Origin: Paralithodes platypus
Lineage: Eukaryota > Arthropoda > Malacostraca > Decapoda > Lithodidae
Assembly: GCA_032716605.1 (NCBI GenBank)
Contig: CM064509.1
Coordinates: 52,870,481-52,934,480, forward strand
Reading direction: 5' to 3'
Length of the DNA: 64,000 nucleotides
The notes below the pieces were generated by a model. That model had not been told where the DNA came from, did no database searches, and saw nothing but the letters and a program-made list of their open reading frames with translations. Positions 1 to 11,083 of the stretch are shown piece by piece. The position numbers were made by a program, and so were the translations under genes. Numbering within the stretch: the first letter of the stretch is position 1; each line of letters begins with the position of its first letter.

Positions 1-48
1 CTCGATATGAAGAATTGAAGCTTCGATAGTGCTGATACCAATTATTGA

Positions 49-1051
49 TCAAAATATAATTGGTGCTGAGACATCACTTATTAGCGCGATTGTACCTGGA
101 CCACAGACCCTGACCTTGGTGGCCCAGTTCGACTGGTACCCCCATTCCAGGGTAAAGGATGCATCCGTGTCCACCCAAACCGTCGGCGGAGTTGTCCATG
201 CCATTATTGACTGCAATACTTCTGGCTTCGCCCAGTGCGCCAGTAGGTTGTGGATTAGCTTCGGGATTAGCCATAGCTTTCCCTCCGGCAAGAGAGGGAA
301 ATGCTTGTTTCCCTCCAAAATTATCCTCTTGACCTTCAGACGTCCTAACGGAACCTTCAATCTGATCCAGTTGAATGAACTCACCAGAGACTCCCAAACT
401 TGCCTTGTGGTAGTCAGACAGTGCAAGAATCGGAAGAGTTTCCTGCGAAACCTCTGCTGGTTGTCTGCACTCTGGCTCAAAGACAAATGTTCGTAGTCCC
501 ACCCACTGGATGGCTCTCGTGGGAACAAGGTTGGACTTTGCCAAGTTTACCTTGAAACCCAAAGCTTGAACATGAGTAATGACTAGTTGAACATGTTTGA
601 GGCATAACATTTCGAAATTTGCCACCACCAACCAATCGTCTAGATACCACATAATCTTGACTCCTTGTTGAAGCAATGGTAGCAGAGCCTGTCGGACTAG
701 TTTTGCGAATATACGAGGTGCAACATTTAGACCAAAAGGCATTCTTTGAAAAACAAACGTTTGATTCCCTTGGCGCAGAGCTAGGTACTTTTGAAATAAT
801 TTGTTTATGGGGACATGCCAGTAGGCGTCTGTTAGATCTAAGGAACACATCCAACCTTGCAGCGGCAGTGTCAGCCTGATCTGATTCACAGTTAGCATCC
901 TGTATGACTGATTGTGAATATAGCGGTTCAGAGCAGATAGGTCTATGACCGGCCTCTTCTGATCGCTGTCCCTCTTTGGCACCAAGAACAGCTGGAATGT
1001 ATAGACTGGGTGGGTTGAGCTGACCTGAACAATGATACGCTTTTCTACCAT
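49..1051 (-). pseudogene. DIRS-like retrotransposon RT and RNase H, frameshifted
   Basis: Reverse transcriptase that would copy element RNA to DNA. On the minus strand the segment from about 1051 to 420 reads FLVPKRDSDQKRPVIDLSAL, then DLTDAYWHVPI, then the catalytic MWYLDDWLVVA. These match the RT of DIRS/Ngaro-type tyrosine-recombinase retrotransposons. A one-base shift near 400-420 moves the reading into another frame, where about 528-49 reads VWESLVSSFN and then WVDTDASFTLEWGYQ, an RNase H-like core. The element runs off the left edge, and no recombinase or methyltransferase part is visible. The frameshift makes it a pseudogene. The RT identity is fairly sure; DIRS rather than another tyrosine-recombinase clade is inference from the YLDDW context. 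Confidence 0.7.
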
Positions 1052-1348
1052 CTGCTGACGGCTGTAATATGCACCCGCTTGCGGTGCTCTTGTTTATACA
1101 TGTCACTTGATTTGGAGAGAGCAACTACAGTATATGGTCGTTCACAGCATCTTCGAAGATAGTCAGGCATCTTCTGTGCTATGAATTGGTGACGATAAAG
1201 GGGGTATTTTCTTGACGTGTCGGTGTAGCCAGGATACTTGTAGAACTGCAGGAACAATCAGATCACCTCTGGAAATAAACGAATGTTTGGTGTGGACTCG
1301 ACCTGAGGCTCTGCAGTTCACAACGTTATCCACTGAGCTATCGCCTCC
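1052..1348. other. unassigned spacer
   Basis: Only short unconvincing open frames occur. It may contain decayed upstream sequence of the DIRS-like element, but no motif supports that. Confidence 0.4.
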
Positions 1349-1545
1349 TTCAATGGCGGTGGTGAGCATTGAAATCTCCTAAGATGGAGATTTCAGAGAA
1401 AGGGGAAGTTGATAGAATGTGTTCCAATTTAGAGTTTATATAGTCAAAGAACTTAGGAAAGTCAGTAGAGTTAGAGGATAGATAGACAGCTCAGAAGTAT
1501 TTAGTCGGACAGTGACAGGAAAGTTTAAGCCAGAGAGTTCCAATG
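1349..1545 (-). mobile_element. LINE C endonuclease fragment
   Basis: This stretch is clearly similar to 30,890-31,080 of the large LINE C copy, including the shared AATCTCCTAAGATRGAGATT. On the minus strand it encodes the tail of an APE-type endonuclease (AVYLS, SILGDFN). Both ends are truncated. It abuts the start of a LINE B copy on the opposite strand. Confidence 0.7.
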
Positions 1546-1882
1546 TCTTGTGCAAATTACAGTACAGTAATTGTAATCAACACAAACCTAGCAAGTGTCC
1601 AGAAACCCTCAGAAGTGCAGAAGTGAGACCAAAAACAGGCCCTTTCAGCCAATTAAATTTCAATAACAAAAATATTAGGTGGGAAGAGGTGAACCAGGAA
1701 ATGGATGAAATAGACTGGGAAGTTTTTATGAATATCCTGACACCATCAGAATGCCTAGTCCTGATAACAGAAACCATAACCCAAATCTGTAGCCACCACA
1801 TACCGATAAAACATACAAGACGAAGAAACAAACAAGATCAGGAAATAAGAAAGTTTTATCGGAAAAGGAAGTTACTAACACA

Positions 1883-2186
1883 TGTTTTCAACACGTTTCC
1901 CAGAGAAATCTGAGTCACACTCGCACGTCCCAGGTCTGGCCACCACCCGTCATTACAAGATTACAAACACAGAATAGATCGAACTCAAGACTCTTCTTGT
2001 CATCGCTGTCAAAATCGCACTGACAACACAGAACACTAAATACTCCACTGCCCAGCACAGACATAACTTAAACATCACCTCACTCAGAGATCTCTGGACC
2101 CACCCAGGGGAAGTGGCGGACTACCTGGTCGCCGCGGGATTCCCATAAAAGGGAATCTTGGGGCTACTACAACAACAACTAACACA
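1883..2186 (+). mobile_element. Jockey-like LINE 3' end with 9-bp target duplication
   Basis: Flanked by the direct repeat ACTAACACA at 1874-1882 and 2178-2186. One frame encodes the C-terminal zinc-knuckle-like region of a Jockey-type protein, with SGHHPSLQDY, DSSCHRCQNRTDNTEH and LRDLWTHPGEVADYL ahead of a stop. The 3' end is CTACTACAACAACAAC. The layout matches the C-terminus of LINE A (RCGHHPALLSY, CPGCNTAPHTIKH) but the sequence is diverged, so it is a sister family. It is a strongly 5'-truncated insertion into LINE B. Confidence 0.8.
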
Positions 2187-2377
2187 ATGTCGCACACAAC
2201 AAAATGTACAGGACAGACAAAAGGTCCCAATAGAGAGAGAAATTGTCTAAATTGAGCAAAGACTAAGAATTTCCTATGAACTACAACAAATGGAAGATGA
2301 GAACAGAGCTGTTGTAGGTATAAAGGAAAAATCAAAGTATTTATTCTCATATGCCAAGCGGAAGTCTAAAACTGCAT

Positions 2378-2864
2378 TAACCCACCAGACCCGGTTGGGC
2401 TCTGAGGCACCCATAACAAACGCGGCCCGCGGACCCCGGAAGGGCTCTGAGGCTTGAAAGGCTTGAAAGCCTGTAAGCTTGTTTTGAAAGGCGTCCGTCC
2501 GAAGCATATAAACCCAGCCGGTTGGACCGACGCCGCGCACCTCCGAACACAAGAAGGAGAGGCGTAGTTTTTTCTTGTGTGGCTGTATGTTGACGTTTTA
2601 GTCGTGAAAAGTGGCTAATATGGCTGACATCGCCACAAAGTTCTCTCCACGGAAATTGTCATCACAACTGAACCAGTAGACTTGGAGAGCTCTACTCAAC
2701 GCCATTCTATAGGTACGAAACACATCTACGGTTTGGGATGCGCCGGAATACGGAAGCAGTCAAAATAACAAAGATACGGTAGCCTAGGCGTAGAAGTTTT
2801 TCGGCCAAATCCCCCATGTTTCGGGGATATATTATAGAATGCGTAGCCGGGAACCAAGGGTTAA
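2378..2864 (+). mobile_element. TTAA-flanked piggyBac-type MITE
   Basis: TTAA lies at both edges (2378-2381 and 2861-2864) and LINE B coding sequence resumes exactly on each side. The left end reads CCCACCAGACCCGG and carries the word GGGCTCTGAGGC twice, each after a CCCGG box. The right end is the complement of CCCTTGGTTCCCGG. It carries the internal core with CAACTGAACCAG that is shared with other MITEs and with piggyBac-like P1. No transposase is encoded, so it is non-autonomous. Confidence 0.85.
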
Positions 2865-3227
2865 ACATCGGCCAACTGAGTAAGAAGATGGATAATTCAC
2901 AGGGGACAACAAGGAAATGAGCGAACTCCTATGTCTGCACTCTGCAGTATGAAGCGGTGTTCAGTTAACCTGACGAAACAAAAGCCGTCAAGAGGCCAAA
3001 ACAAATTTTTCATTGAAAACCTTCCTCCAGAAAACCCACAGATTCTTTATATTGATATTGGGCCGAAAGACATAGAAAGACATACTCGGCACCAAACCCA
3101 GACTCATGGAATTCTAGCCTAATAAAGACATTTAACCCTTCTTGCCCGAGTGTCATTTTAAAATGACACCCCTTGCGAAGGGCAGGAGCCCGAGTGTCCT
3201 TTTAAACTCCGTAAGCTTGAAAGCCTA

Positions 3228-3715
3228 TTAACCCTCCAGCCCCGGCTATTGTATTCTATAATTTCCTCGAAACCCGGGGGTTTTGGCCGAAAAACGTCTA
3301 TGCCTAGGCTACCGTATCTTTTTATATTTTTACTGCTTCCTCATTCCCGCGCATCCCCAAGCATAGATGTGTTTGGTACCTGTAGAATGGCGTTAAGTAG
3401 AGCTCTGTAAGTCAACTGGTTCAGTTGTGATGACGATTTCCGTGGAGATAACTTTTTGGCGATATCAGCCACTTTTCACTACTTTTCACTACTTAACAAT
3501 AACACACACCTACACATGAACAAGCGACGCCTCTCCTTCTTGTGGTCGGAGATGCGCGGCGTCGATCCAACCGGCTGTTGTTTACATGCGTCGGACGGAC
3601 GCCTCGCACTCCAAGCTTACAGGCTTTCAAGCTGCCGGTGTCTCAGAGCCCTACCGGGTTCCGCGGGCGCATTTGTTATGGGTTTCTCAGAGCCCAACCG
3701 GGTCTGGTGGTTTAA
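3228..3715 (-). mobile_element. TTAA-flanked MITE nested in the 3132 MITE
   Basis: Same family as the 2378 element but inverted. TTAA edges are at 3228-3231 and 3712-3715. The 3' side carries the word CTCAGAGCCC twice, each next to a CCGGG box. The left side has CCCTCCAGCCCCGG and GGCCGAAAAACGTCTATGCC. The internal core with CAACTGGTTCAGTTG is present at about 3411-3425. Confidence 0.85.
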
Positions 3716-3824
3716 AAGCCGCACGGTGAAATGTTTGTAAACAAAGCCGGTCGGAGCGACACTCGGCTTCAAAAAGAAGAAGTCGGACTTTTGTTGTTGT
3801 TGTTTGGTAGAACGAAAATTAGTA

Positions 3825-4153
3825 CAGTAGGGTCTCACATAAAACGAGAAATTGGTCGATAAACGAGGGCATTTTATGCGATTTCGTTTTATGTGAACAC
3901 AGCATTTTGGTGGCCCAATATCGTCAATGTACACTGGAAGCGTAAATTTTCGTCAGGAGCGTACGATATTTCGTACGTTTTGTACGATATTTCGGCGCTC
4001 TATATGAAAACTCGGATTTGCCCCACTTTGGCGGCGGACTCGTTTTATGTGATCACATTCGTTCTTATCGAAAATTAAATATTAATATTTTAGGTCGCTC
4101 GTTTTAATCGAGACTCGTTTTTATCTGAACACGTTTTATGCGGGACCCTACTG
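3825..4153. mobile_element. Tigger/pogo-like MITE, word GTTTTAT
   Basis: Starts CAGTAGGGTCTCACATAAAA and ends with the complementary GGGACCCTACTG, with TA on both sides (3823-3824 and 4154-4155). TA duplication and CAG termini are Tigger/pogo hallmarks. The short word CGTTTTAT/ATAAAACG recurs throughout. No coding capacity is seen. It is inserted in the composite TTAA MITE. Confidence 0.8.
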
Positions 4154-4440
4154 TATTTGTAAATGTCCGATATTGCTAAAACCTCATCAAAACTCTCTCC
4201 ACGGAAATCTTTATCACAACTGAACCAGTTGACCTACAGAGCTCTACTCAATGCCAGTCTACAGATACAACACAGGGCTACATTTTGAGATTAGTGTGAA
4301 TTCTCTAGCAGTTGAAATAACAAAAATAGGCCTAGGCCTATTACAAATTTTTTTGGCCAGATCGCCCTGATCGGAGTGCTGTCATTTAGAAGGCCAGCCC
4401 CGGGGGGGGGGGGGGTTTAAGGAAAACCTCTCAAAACAGA

Positions 4441-5843
4441 TTACAGATACAGATTGTGAGTGAACAGTGCACTCTTTAGGTATATCACAAAGTTGACCAT
4501 TTTAATTTTAACGTAATAAACTTTCCTTTCCCTAGTACAGTAGTACTATCGATAATATAATAACTTATAATTGTTTTTATTCCCAGCTAATGAGATTTTG
4601 TAAAATTTGCACTTAAGTAGATGACTTTTGGGCTAGAGCTAGGTTACTATACAGACTCTTAGTAGACAGAGGTTTTGACTAAAGTAAATTGTTGCATGAA
4701 TTTAATCTAATTAACGTCAATTATTGTGACTATTCTAAAATTTTATATATACCGGTTTCATTTTAATCAAGCATTTTTAAATTGAAGTTTCTCGTATAAC
4801 CTCTGCTTACTTTTTGTCTGTATACCTGTATATTGATTGTTTATCTTTTTATATTATTATTTTCTATTGTTATTATTGATTTTTTCTTAAATTCATTGTT
4901 CTTGTTAAAAGAGTATTTTTATTTTTTTTTATCTGTTGTTGCTTCTTCATATTTTGCAATTATTCTTTATTATATTGTATCTATTCACTGTCAATAGTAT
5001 CAATTGCTTGCCTTCATGATACCCTTAATTTTGTACTATAAATGCAGGTTATTTGTAGGGTAGCAGGTGTGGTGTGGAGGTGGATGTGCTGGAGAGTGTG
5101 AAAAGGAACAACTTGAGATGGTTCGGCCATATGGAACGTATGGAAAGCGAGAGAATGACTAAGAGGGTGTACGAGAGCGAGGTGGAGGGACAGAGAGGGA
5201 GAGGTAGACCGAAAGAGAGGTGGAAGGATGGAGTGAGGAAGTATATGGACGAAGGCGATGCTGGTTGGGGGGAGGGACGTCGACTGACTGGGGACAGAGG
5301 TGCATGGGGGCAGTTCGTTCGTGGCCACCCCTTTGGGGATCACGGCGTCGGGCAATAGATAGATATATAGACAGTTGTCCAGTTAACTGTCCATGCTATG
5401 CTGAAAGGTACCTACCCGATAGAACTATCGTTAGCGAGTGCTGTATGTATTTTGTAGGCCTACTATTGTTAATATTTTGTCAAATTGCAAATTTGGTTTA
5501 ATAGATAATTTTTTACATAAATTGTACAGTAGTTTCTTTATTCATGCAGAATTGAGTAAAATTTACCAGAACTTCCCTGACTTCTCAAATTGACTAATTC
5601 CTTGAACGTGACGATAGTGCGTTGTTGTATGTGCGATTAGTTTGCTTGGGAAACATTAACCTTCTCATGTAGTGATGTACACCCTATATGGTGGATTGTG
5701 TTCTTTTATTTATTTATTTTTTATTTATTTTTTTATTTTTTTGCCAAAGCGTTATATCCACATACCAATTTTAATAAGTTCTTTTGCCTTTATATTTACT
5801 CGTCCCTGTTTTGGTTTGTTTATATTGCAAGTATTACATTAAA
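4441..5843. mobile_element. AT-rich insertion in LINE B, unidentified
   Basis: LINE B sequence ends at CTCAAAAC (about 4440) and resumes at CTTGGCTATA (about 5848), so this block is inserted. It is AT-rich with no convincing gene. The only recognisable part is an RTE-like 3' end at 5066-5368. No clear target duplication was found. Confidence 0.5.
5066..5368 (+). mobile_element. RTE-like LINE 3' end
   Basis: Encodes the C-terminal tail of the RTE-like RT protein: VLESVKRNNLRWFGHMERM, GRGRPKERWKDGVRKYM, then WGQFVRGHPFGDHGVG and a stop. The same tail is on the minus strand at 46,135 and 63,463. The tail ends in a short GATA-type repeat (AATAGATAGATATATAG). It is heavily 5'-truncated. Confidence 0.8.
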
Positions 5844-5939
5844 AATCCTTGGCTATATATTTTGGAGAAGAAGTCTAGACACTGGAAAAATACCAGGTAC
5901 AGTACTGTAGTGTGATGAACACAATAATTGCCCCTCTGC

Positions 5940-6359
5940 TTAATCCTTTCCCTGCGGGTGACGTTCTGGAATGCATAGGCAATTTACAGCAATTTCCAGG
6001 CTTTAAAAACCTTTAAAAGCCGTAGAAATAGAGTGTCAGTGGGCGGGAGCGTGAGGGACCCCCGTCTGACCCTCAGATCAGCCAGCCGCTCACTGAGTGA
6101 GACTGGGGTCTCGCGCGGCTGTCTCGGCAGTGTTGCCGAGCGAGCGAGAGCTAATAATTAGCGAGTTTTCACGAATGTCTATGGCAACGCTGCGGGTGAA
6201 CCCCGCCACCTACGAAGCTCGTTCTTGTGTTATTTTGAATCGATTTTCGCCTAATTTTCGGTAGAATACAGTTCATTTAATGCAGATACTTGATTAATCA
6301 TTCAGGAGTGCCTGAAAATGCCCTAAATAGCGCCAATAAGCCCGCAGAGAAAGGGTTAA
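5940..6359. mobile_element. TTAA-flanked MITE, CTGCGGG family
   Basis: TTAA edges are 5940-5943 and 6356-6359, with ends CCTTTCCCTGCGGG and CCCGCAGAGAAAGGG. It is the same family as 38,315-39,229. At 6276-6279 it keeps the intact TTAA (GTTCATTTAATGCAG) into which another MITE has inserted in the 38 kb copy. It abuts the next MITE by sharing TTAA 6356-6359. Confidence 0.8.
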
Positions 6360-6834
6360 CACCCCAGCCGCAGGGCCCGACATATGTCGAGTGAGAGAAC
6401 CATGGCCATCCCTGCGGGGCCCAACATATGTCGGAAGGGATGTTGAGCACATTATCGGCTCTGAGAGAGAGTCCACGCGTTGGGAGGACGATAGGCGGGC
6501 TCTGACCGCTCGGGATGGACCGAGCTCCCCACCACCACATTTCACACCCCTCGCCTCGCAAGGCAAGGAAGAAACTCGGGAATTTACCGTATTTTAGGGT
6601 TTTTGCCCTCGTGTTGCGCAATTGTTGCAAGAGAACCCGTGGTCGTATAAGTATAAGGATGATTCAGGTGTCATTGGAAAGTTCTATTATCGCCCTTTCA
6701 CGGATACATAATTGTATTACGCTCTGGCTTATGTTTATGCATGAAAAAGAGCATGGAATGAAGCTCGTTTAGGGTAAATATGCCCGCCAGGCAGGTAGTA
6801 GAAGTTACAAACATCCCCGTTTGACAGGGTTTAA
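6356..6834. mobile_element. TTAA-flanked MITE, CATATG family
   Basis: TTAA edges are 6356-6359 (shared with the preceding MITE) and 6831-6834. The left end has GCAGGGCCCGACATATGTCG and, about 45 bp on, GCGGGGCCCAACATATGTCG. These are paired palindromic words in the layout seen in the other TTAA families. The right end is CCCCGTTTGACAGGG. No coding capacity. Confidence 0.75.
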
Positions 6835-9470
6835 GGAAACTGACTGGAGCTTTTTAATTAACAATATTGACATACAATACATCTTGGAAGTTATTCGAAA
6901 CCACTTACCTAAAAGCAGTGCAAGACTACATACAGTACCATCGAAAATACGGCGTCCAGGCCATACTAATAAGCCCAAATGGTGGAATAAATATATTTCA
7001 AACTGTCTACAGTAGAACCTCGCTCTTTCGGACTAATTGGGGGAGACCCCTGTCCGAAAGTGTCAAAAGTCCGAAAGGGCCGAGTCCAAACTCACACTTC
7101 AGCCTTTCAGACAAATCCGAAAGGCTGAAATAATGTCCGAAGTTTATAAGTCCGAAACTCGGCTCTTCGGTCCGAATGCGAAATAATTTTTCTCAGCCTT
7201 GCAGACAAATCCGAAATGCTGAAGCATGAGTCCGAAGTTTATAAGTCCGAATACACATTCACCTAACCAGACAAGTCCGAAACTCGGCTCTTTGGTCCGA
7301 ATGCGATTTAATTTTTCTCAGCCTTTCAGACAAATCCGAAAGGCTGAAGCATTAATCCGAAGTTAAGTGTAGTCCGAAAAGGATGGAGGTATTTTCTCAG
7401 CCTTTCAGACAAATCCGAAAGGCTGAACCATGAGTCTGAATTGAAATGCTAGTCCGAAAGTCTGAGAATTCCGAAAGATTGAAGTCCGAAAGAGCGAGGT
7501 TCTACTGTACTTGCTAAAATATTTGCTAATGATAGATTAAAATCCTCACAAAATGACGAAGAACGGGTGAAATTTGTAGAGCTACGACGCAAAGCCAAAA
7601 AGTTAAATAAGCAAAGTAAAAAGACCCTAGAGTTACATATTGCGAATCAAAGTAAAACAAACCCGAAAGAATCCTATAGTTATATCATAAAGAAAAAAGT
7701 AGTTACAACAACAACTTCAACTGTTGGACCGTTAGTCGATGAAAATGGAGAATACACCAAAGACGAAGTACAAATGAGTTATGCCCTCAATACCTTCTTT
7801 GCATCAGTTTTTACAACAGAAGACCTCAGTGATATCCCTACACCATCGCCAATTCAGATTGATAATTCAGATGTTCTAAGCAATATCACCATTACAGAGA
7901 GAGAAGTATTGAACTGTTTAGATAAACTCAAGGTAAATAAAACGCCTGGACCTGATACAATCTCGCCTAGAGTTCTGAAGGAAGCTAAGGATGAGCTCTC
8001 CAAACCACTGACATTACTATTCAATAAATCCTTGCAGTCTGGAACTATGCCTGATCAGTGGAAGCTAGCCAACGTAACCGATATTAAAAAAAGGCAGCAA
8101 ATTCCTACCCAGTAACTATCGTCCAATTAACTTAACCTCAGTTGTATGTAAAATGCTAGAAACGGTCATAAGAGACAGACTCGTAAATCACTTTAGAGGA
8201 AAATAACATACTTAAAGATACTCAACACGGCTTTTGTGAAAAAAGTTCCTGTTTAACAAACTTCTTAGACTTATTCCACGATATCCTCAACCTCTACGAT
8301 GAGAGTAAAGCTGTAGATATTATATACCTTGATTTTCAAAAGGCCTTTGATAAAGTTCCCCACAAACGTTTACTGCTAAAACTAAAAGCGCATGGAATAC
8401 AAGACGGTGTGTTGAAATGGATAGAAAATTGGCTCAGCGACAGAAAGCAAAGAGTAGTCATAAACGGTAAGGCATCTAAATGGACCAATGTAAGTAGCGG
8501 GGTACCCCAGGGATCGGTACTAGGACCAATTCTCTTTCTAATTTACATCAACGACATAGATGAGGGTCTCACCTGTACAATCTCAAAATTTGCTGACGAT
8601 ACAAAAATTGCAAATAGCGTACTCTCAAAAGAACAAGTTGACGATATGCAACACAATCTAGATAAATTGTCATGATGGGCCCAAATTTGGCAAATTAGTT
8701 TCAATGCGGATAAATGTCAAGTACTACATATCGGATACCTAAATGAGAAAGCAAACTATTTGATGAATGGCACTCAGCTTAAGAATGTAAACAGAAAACC
8801 GATCTGGGAGTAACAATATCGAGTAACCTAAAACCGAGTCAACAATGTTCAGAAGTTGTTAAGAAGGCAAACAAAATCATTGGCTTTATAGGCAGGTCAT
8901 TTGAGCATAAATCCAAAGAAGTTATCCTAACCCTTTACAATTCCTTAGTCCGCCCTCTTCTGGAATACTGCGTTCAATCCTGGTGCCCTTATTACCAAAA
9001 AGATATAAACAAGCTAGAACGAGTTCACCGTAGAGTTACCAAAATGATACCTAGCCTAAAGAACAAACCATACGAAGAGCGTCTTAGAGAATTAAATCTA
9101 TTTCCTTTAACCCAGCGCAGATTAAGAGGTGACTTAATTCAAGTGTTCAAAATCATCAAAGGCATCGACAATATGAACTGTAGTAAGTACTTCACTATCG
9201 ACCAATCTAATTACACGCGGGGAAACGGTTGCAAAATTATTGGTAAATCTTTTAACTCACACGAATCTAAGAATTTCTTCTTCAATCGAGTTGTCAACTT
9301 GTGGAATGGGCTTCCCCGAGACGTTATAGACTGCAGCACCGTTGATTCATTTAAACTCCGCCTAGACAAATATCTCGCATCAAACCCGCGACTGACTGCG
9401 TATGTAAATGAATAACTTTATTTTATCCTCCCCTCAGTTACTAACCCATATGTCCCCTACTAACTTCCTA
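6835..9470 (+). pseudogene. LINE E, CR1-group RT, degenerate
   Basis: A 5'-truncated LINE encoding the endonuclease-RT linker, RT and C-terminal region. Visible pieces are KPKWWNKYI (about 6980), then after a MITE insertion VNKTPGPDTISPRVLKEAKD, DFQKAFDKVPHKRLLLKLKA, SSGVPQGSVLGPILFLIYIN, the catalytic KFADDTKIA, LVRPLLEYCVQSWCPY and a WNGLPRDVID tail ending at 9415. FADD replaces the more usual YADD. Frameshifts near 8085 (an A-run) and 8190, a stop at about 8673 and a shift near 8795 break the frame. The family is CR1-group by motif style; the exact clade is not certain. Confidence 0.75.
7010..7507. mobile_element. Tigger/pogo-like MITE, word TCCGAAA
   Basis: Ends are CAGTAGAACCTCGCTCTTTC and the complementary AAAGAGCGAGGTTCTACTG, with TA at 7008-7009 and 7508-7509. 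The interior is built from repeated TCCGAA/TTCGGA words. A unit close to CAGACAAATCCGAAAGGCTG recurs several times. LINE E coding sequence continues on both sides. Confidence 0.85.
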
Positions 9471-9599
9471 ATCATGCCACGGATATTAGTTCCCTTTCCA
9501 ATGTTCCCTTACCCACTCTAAACCACTGTTTGGACACTTGATCCTCAGTGTTTTGGAGGACAAGCAGCCTAGAAGGGTCACTAGATCTGTTGTTGCTTG

Positions 9600-10698
9600 A
9601 TTTCCTTTGTACTCCTTTGTACTCCTTTGTACTCTTTATTATGGTCCTGGAGGCACTGTCTAGAGTTTTTAAAGGCGGACTCCCGTTGGAACTGTTTTAT
9701 GCAGATGATTTAGTCCTAATAGCTGACAATATGCAAGATGTCGAGGCCAAATTCAGAAGATGGAGAGAGGGCATGGCGAGTAAGGATTTAAGTCAATATT
9801 AACAAAACCAAGGTTATGCATTGTAGATTGAGACGAGGCAATGTGGAAAAGAGCGGTGCATACCCATGTGCAGTGTGTGGAAAGGGTGTGGGCGTAAACG
9901 CGATTCAATGTAGTATCTGTCGACACTGGGTGCACCATGGGAGTAAGCGCTGTAGTAGAATAAAGGGACCCCTGCCGAAGGATAAGTCAGAAATAGAGAA
10001 ATTTAAGTGCGTAGTGTGCAAAGGCGAGCTTGTGTTATGTGATGATCCTGTGGCTGTGAATTTTGGAAATGAGTCATTGGAGCTGGTGGGCACGTTTTGT
10101 TACCTAGGAGATACCATCTCTGCCGGTGGTGGGGCCGAGACTGCCACTGTCGTTAGAATTAGATGTGGCTGGGGGAAGTTCAGAGAACTGCTGCCAATTC
10201 TGACCATGAAAAGAATGGCTCTCCCCCTGAAGGGAAAGGTGTATGCCTCATGTGTTAGAAGTGCAATGACGTATGCCTCAGAAACATGGGCCGTTAAAGT
10301 AGAGGATGTCAACAGAATGGAACGTAATGAGATGAGAATGGCGAGATGGATGTGTGGGGCCAGGCTGCAGGATAGAATAACAAATGTTGAGCTGAGGAGA
10401 CGTTTAGGTATAAAGAGTATTAGCGAAGTGATGCGTACAAGTAGACTGTGATGGTATGGACATGTGGAGAGAATGGATGAACAAAATTGGGTGAAAAAAT
10501 GCAGGTCTGATTGTGGAGGGAGCTGCACCAAGGGGTGGACCGAGGAAGACCTGGGATCGGACTATACTTGCCGATCTCAAATCCAGAAACTTGTCAAGTG
10601 AAGCAGCCCTTAATGGGGTTGCCTGGAACGTCGCCATTAGGACAAGAGACTGAAACTGCACGTATGTGTGGAGCACTCCGTCTTAAAATTTGATGTAA
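9600..10698 (+). pseudogene. LINE D: RT end, PHD finger and C-terminal domain
   Basis: Starts inside the RT (LELFYADDLVLIADNM, about 9690-9740). After a frameshift near 9800, an open frame at 9816-10451 encodes YPCAVCGKGVGV, IQCSICRHWVH and KCVVCKGE, a Cys4-His-Cys3 PHD-like finger. It is followed by ELVGTFCYLGDTIS, MTYASETWAVK and RMARWMCGARLQDRITNVEL. A TGA near 10,450 interrupts the final WYGHVERMDE segment. The PHD module lies between the RT core and the distal C-terminal domain. A truncated minus-strand copy is at 45,224-45,653. The 3' end runs into an ATGT repeat. Confidence 0.75.
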
Positions 10699-10762
10699 TG
10701 TATGTATGTATGTATGTATGTATGTATGTATGTATGTATGTATGTATGTATGTATGTATGTA
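10699..10762. repeat. (ATGT)n microsatellite, LINE D tail
   Basis: About fifteen ATGT units directly follow the LINE D 3' end. The other LINE D ends at about 45,225 and 52,019 carry the same CATA-type tail, so this is the element's terminal repeat, now expanded. Confidence 0.9.
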
Positions 10763-10763
10763 C

Positions 10764-11012
10764 TCTCATATTGGTTATTATTCCATATGCTCCTCCAATG
10801 ATCATGTTAATATGCTTCTCATGTGATAGATCATCTTGTATTATTACTCCAAGGTCCTTCTCATGCCGTGTTTTGCCGATTTTTTCAATTCCTAATTTGT
10901 TACTCCCAGCTTGGCCTTATTTCACTGTTCCCACTTCCAAAACATGACACTTATCTGCATTGAAACTAATTTTCCAGGTTTGGCTCCATCTGTGCAACTT
11001 ATCTAGATCCTA
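10764..11012 (-). pseudogene. CR1/L2-like RT C-terminal fragment
   Basis: The minus strand reads TWKISFNADKCHVLEVGTVK, a stop, then KDLGVIIQDDLSHEKHINMI. This is the stretch just after the RT catalytic core in CR1-group LINEs. It is too short and decayed to place in a family here. Confidence 0.65.
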
Positions 11013-11048
11013 GGTGTGTGTGTGTGTATATAATAATGAAAATAATAG

Positions 11049-11083
<35 letters not shown>

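Larger units (their letters stand above)
3132..4420 (+). mobile_element. composite TTAA MITE carrying two other MITEs
   Basis: Edges are TTAA 3132-3135 and 4417-4420, and LINE B continues across them. The left end is CCCTTCTTGCCCGAG followed by the palindrome GTGTCATTTTAAAATGACAC and, 40 bp on, a second CCCGAGTGTCCTTTTAAA. The right end has TGTCATTTAGAAGGCCAGCC and a G-run ahead of TTAA. A second TTAA MITE (3228-3715) and a Tigger-like MITE (3825-4153) are inserted in it. Confidence 0.8.
1580..5942 (+). mobile_element. LINE B copy 1, split by several insertions
   Basis: Segments at about 1580-1882, 2187-2377, 2865-3131, 4421-4440 and 5844-5942 line up in order with the better copy at 31,240-32,860. 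They code for pieces of a CR1/Jockey-like protein, for example TGPFSQLNFNNKNIRWEEVN and LVLITETITQICSHHI, matching TGPFSKFNFNNKNIRWEEVN in the other copy. The separating blocks are a LINE 3' end (1883-2186), a TTAA MITE (2378-2864), a composite TTAA MITE (3132-4420) and a 1.4 kb AT-rich block (4441-5843). Stops and frameshifts show it is dead. The copy stops at the TTAA MITE pair starting at 5940. Confidence 0.8.

Noticed and set aside
2274..2552. Minus-strand open frame spanning LINE B and a MITE
   Set aside because: It crosses the MITE border and has no conserved motif.
7010..7507. Regularly spaced repeats resembling a CRISPR array
   Set aside because: The repeats are TCCGAAA words of a TA-flanked Tigger-like MITE with inverted ends. 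Spacing is irregular and the DNA is eukaryotic.
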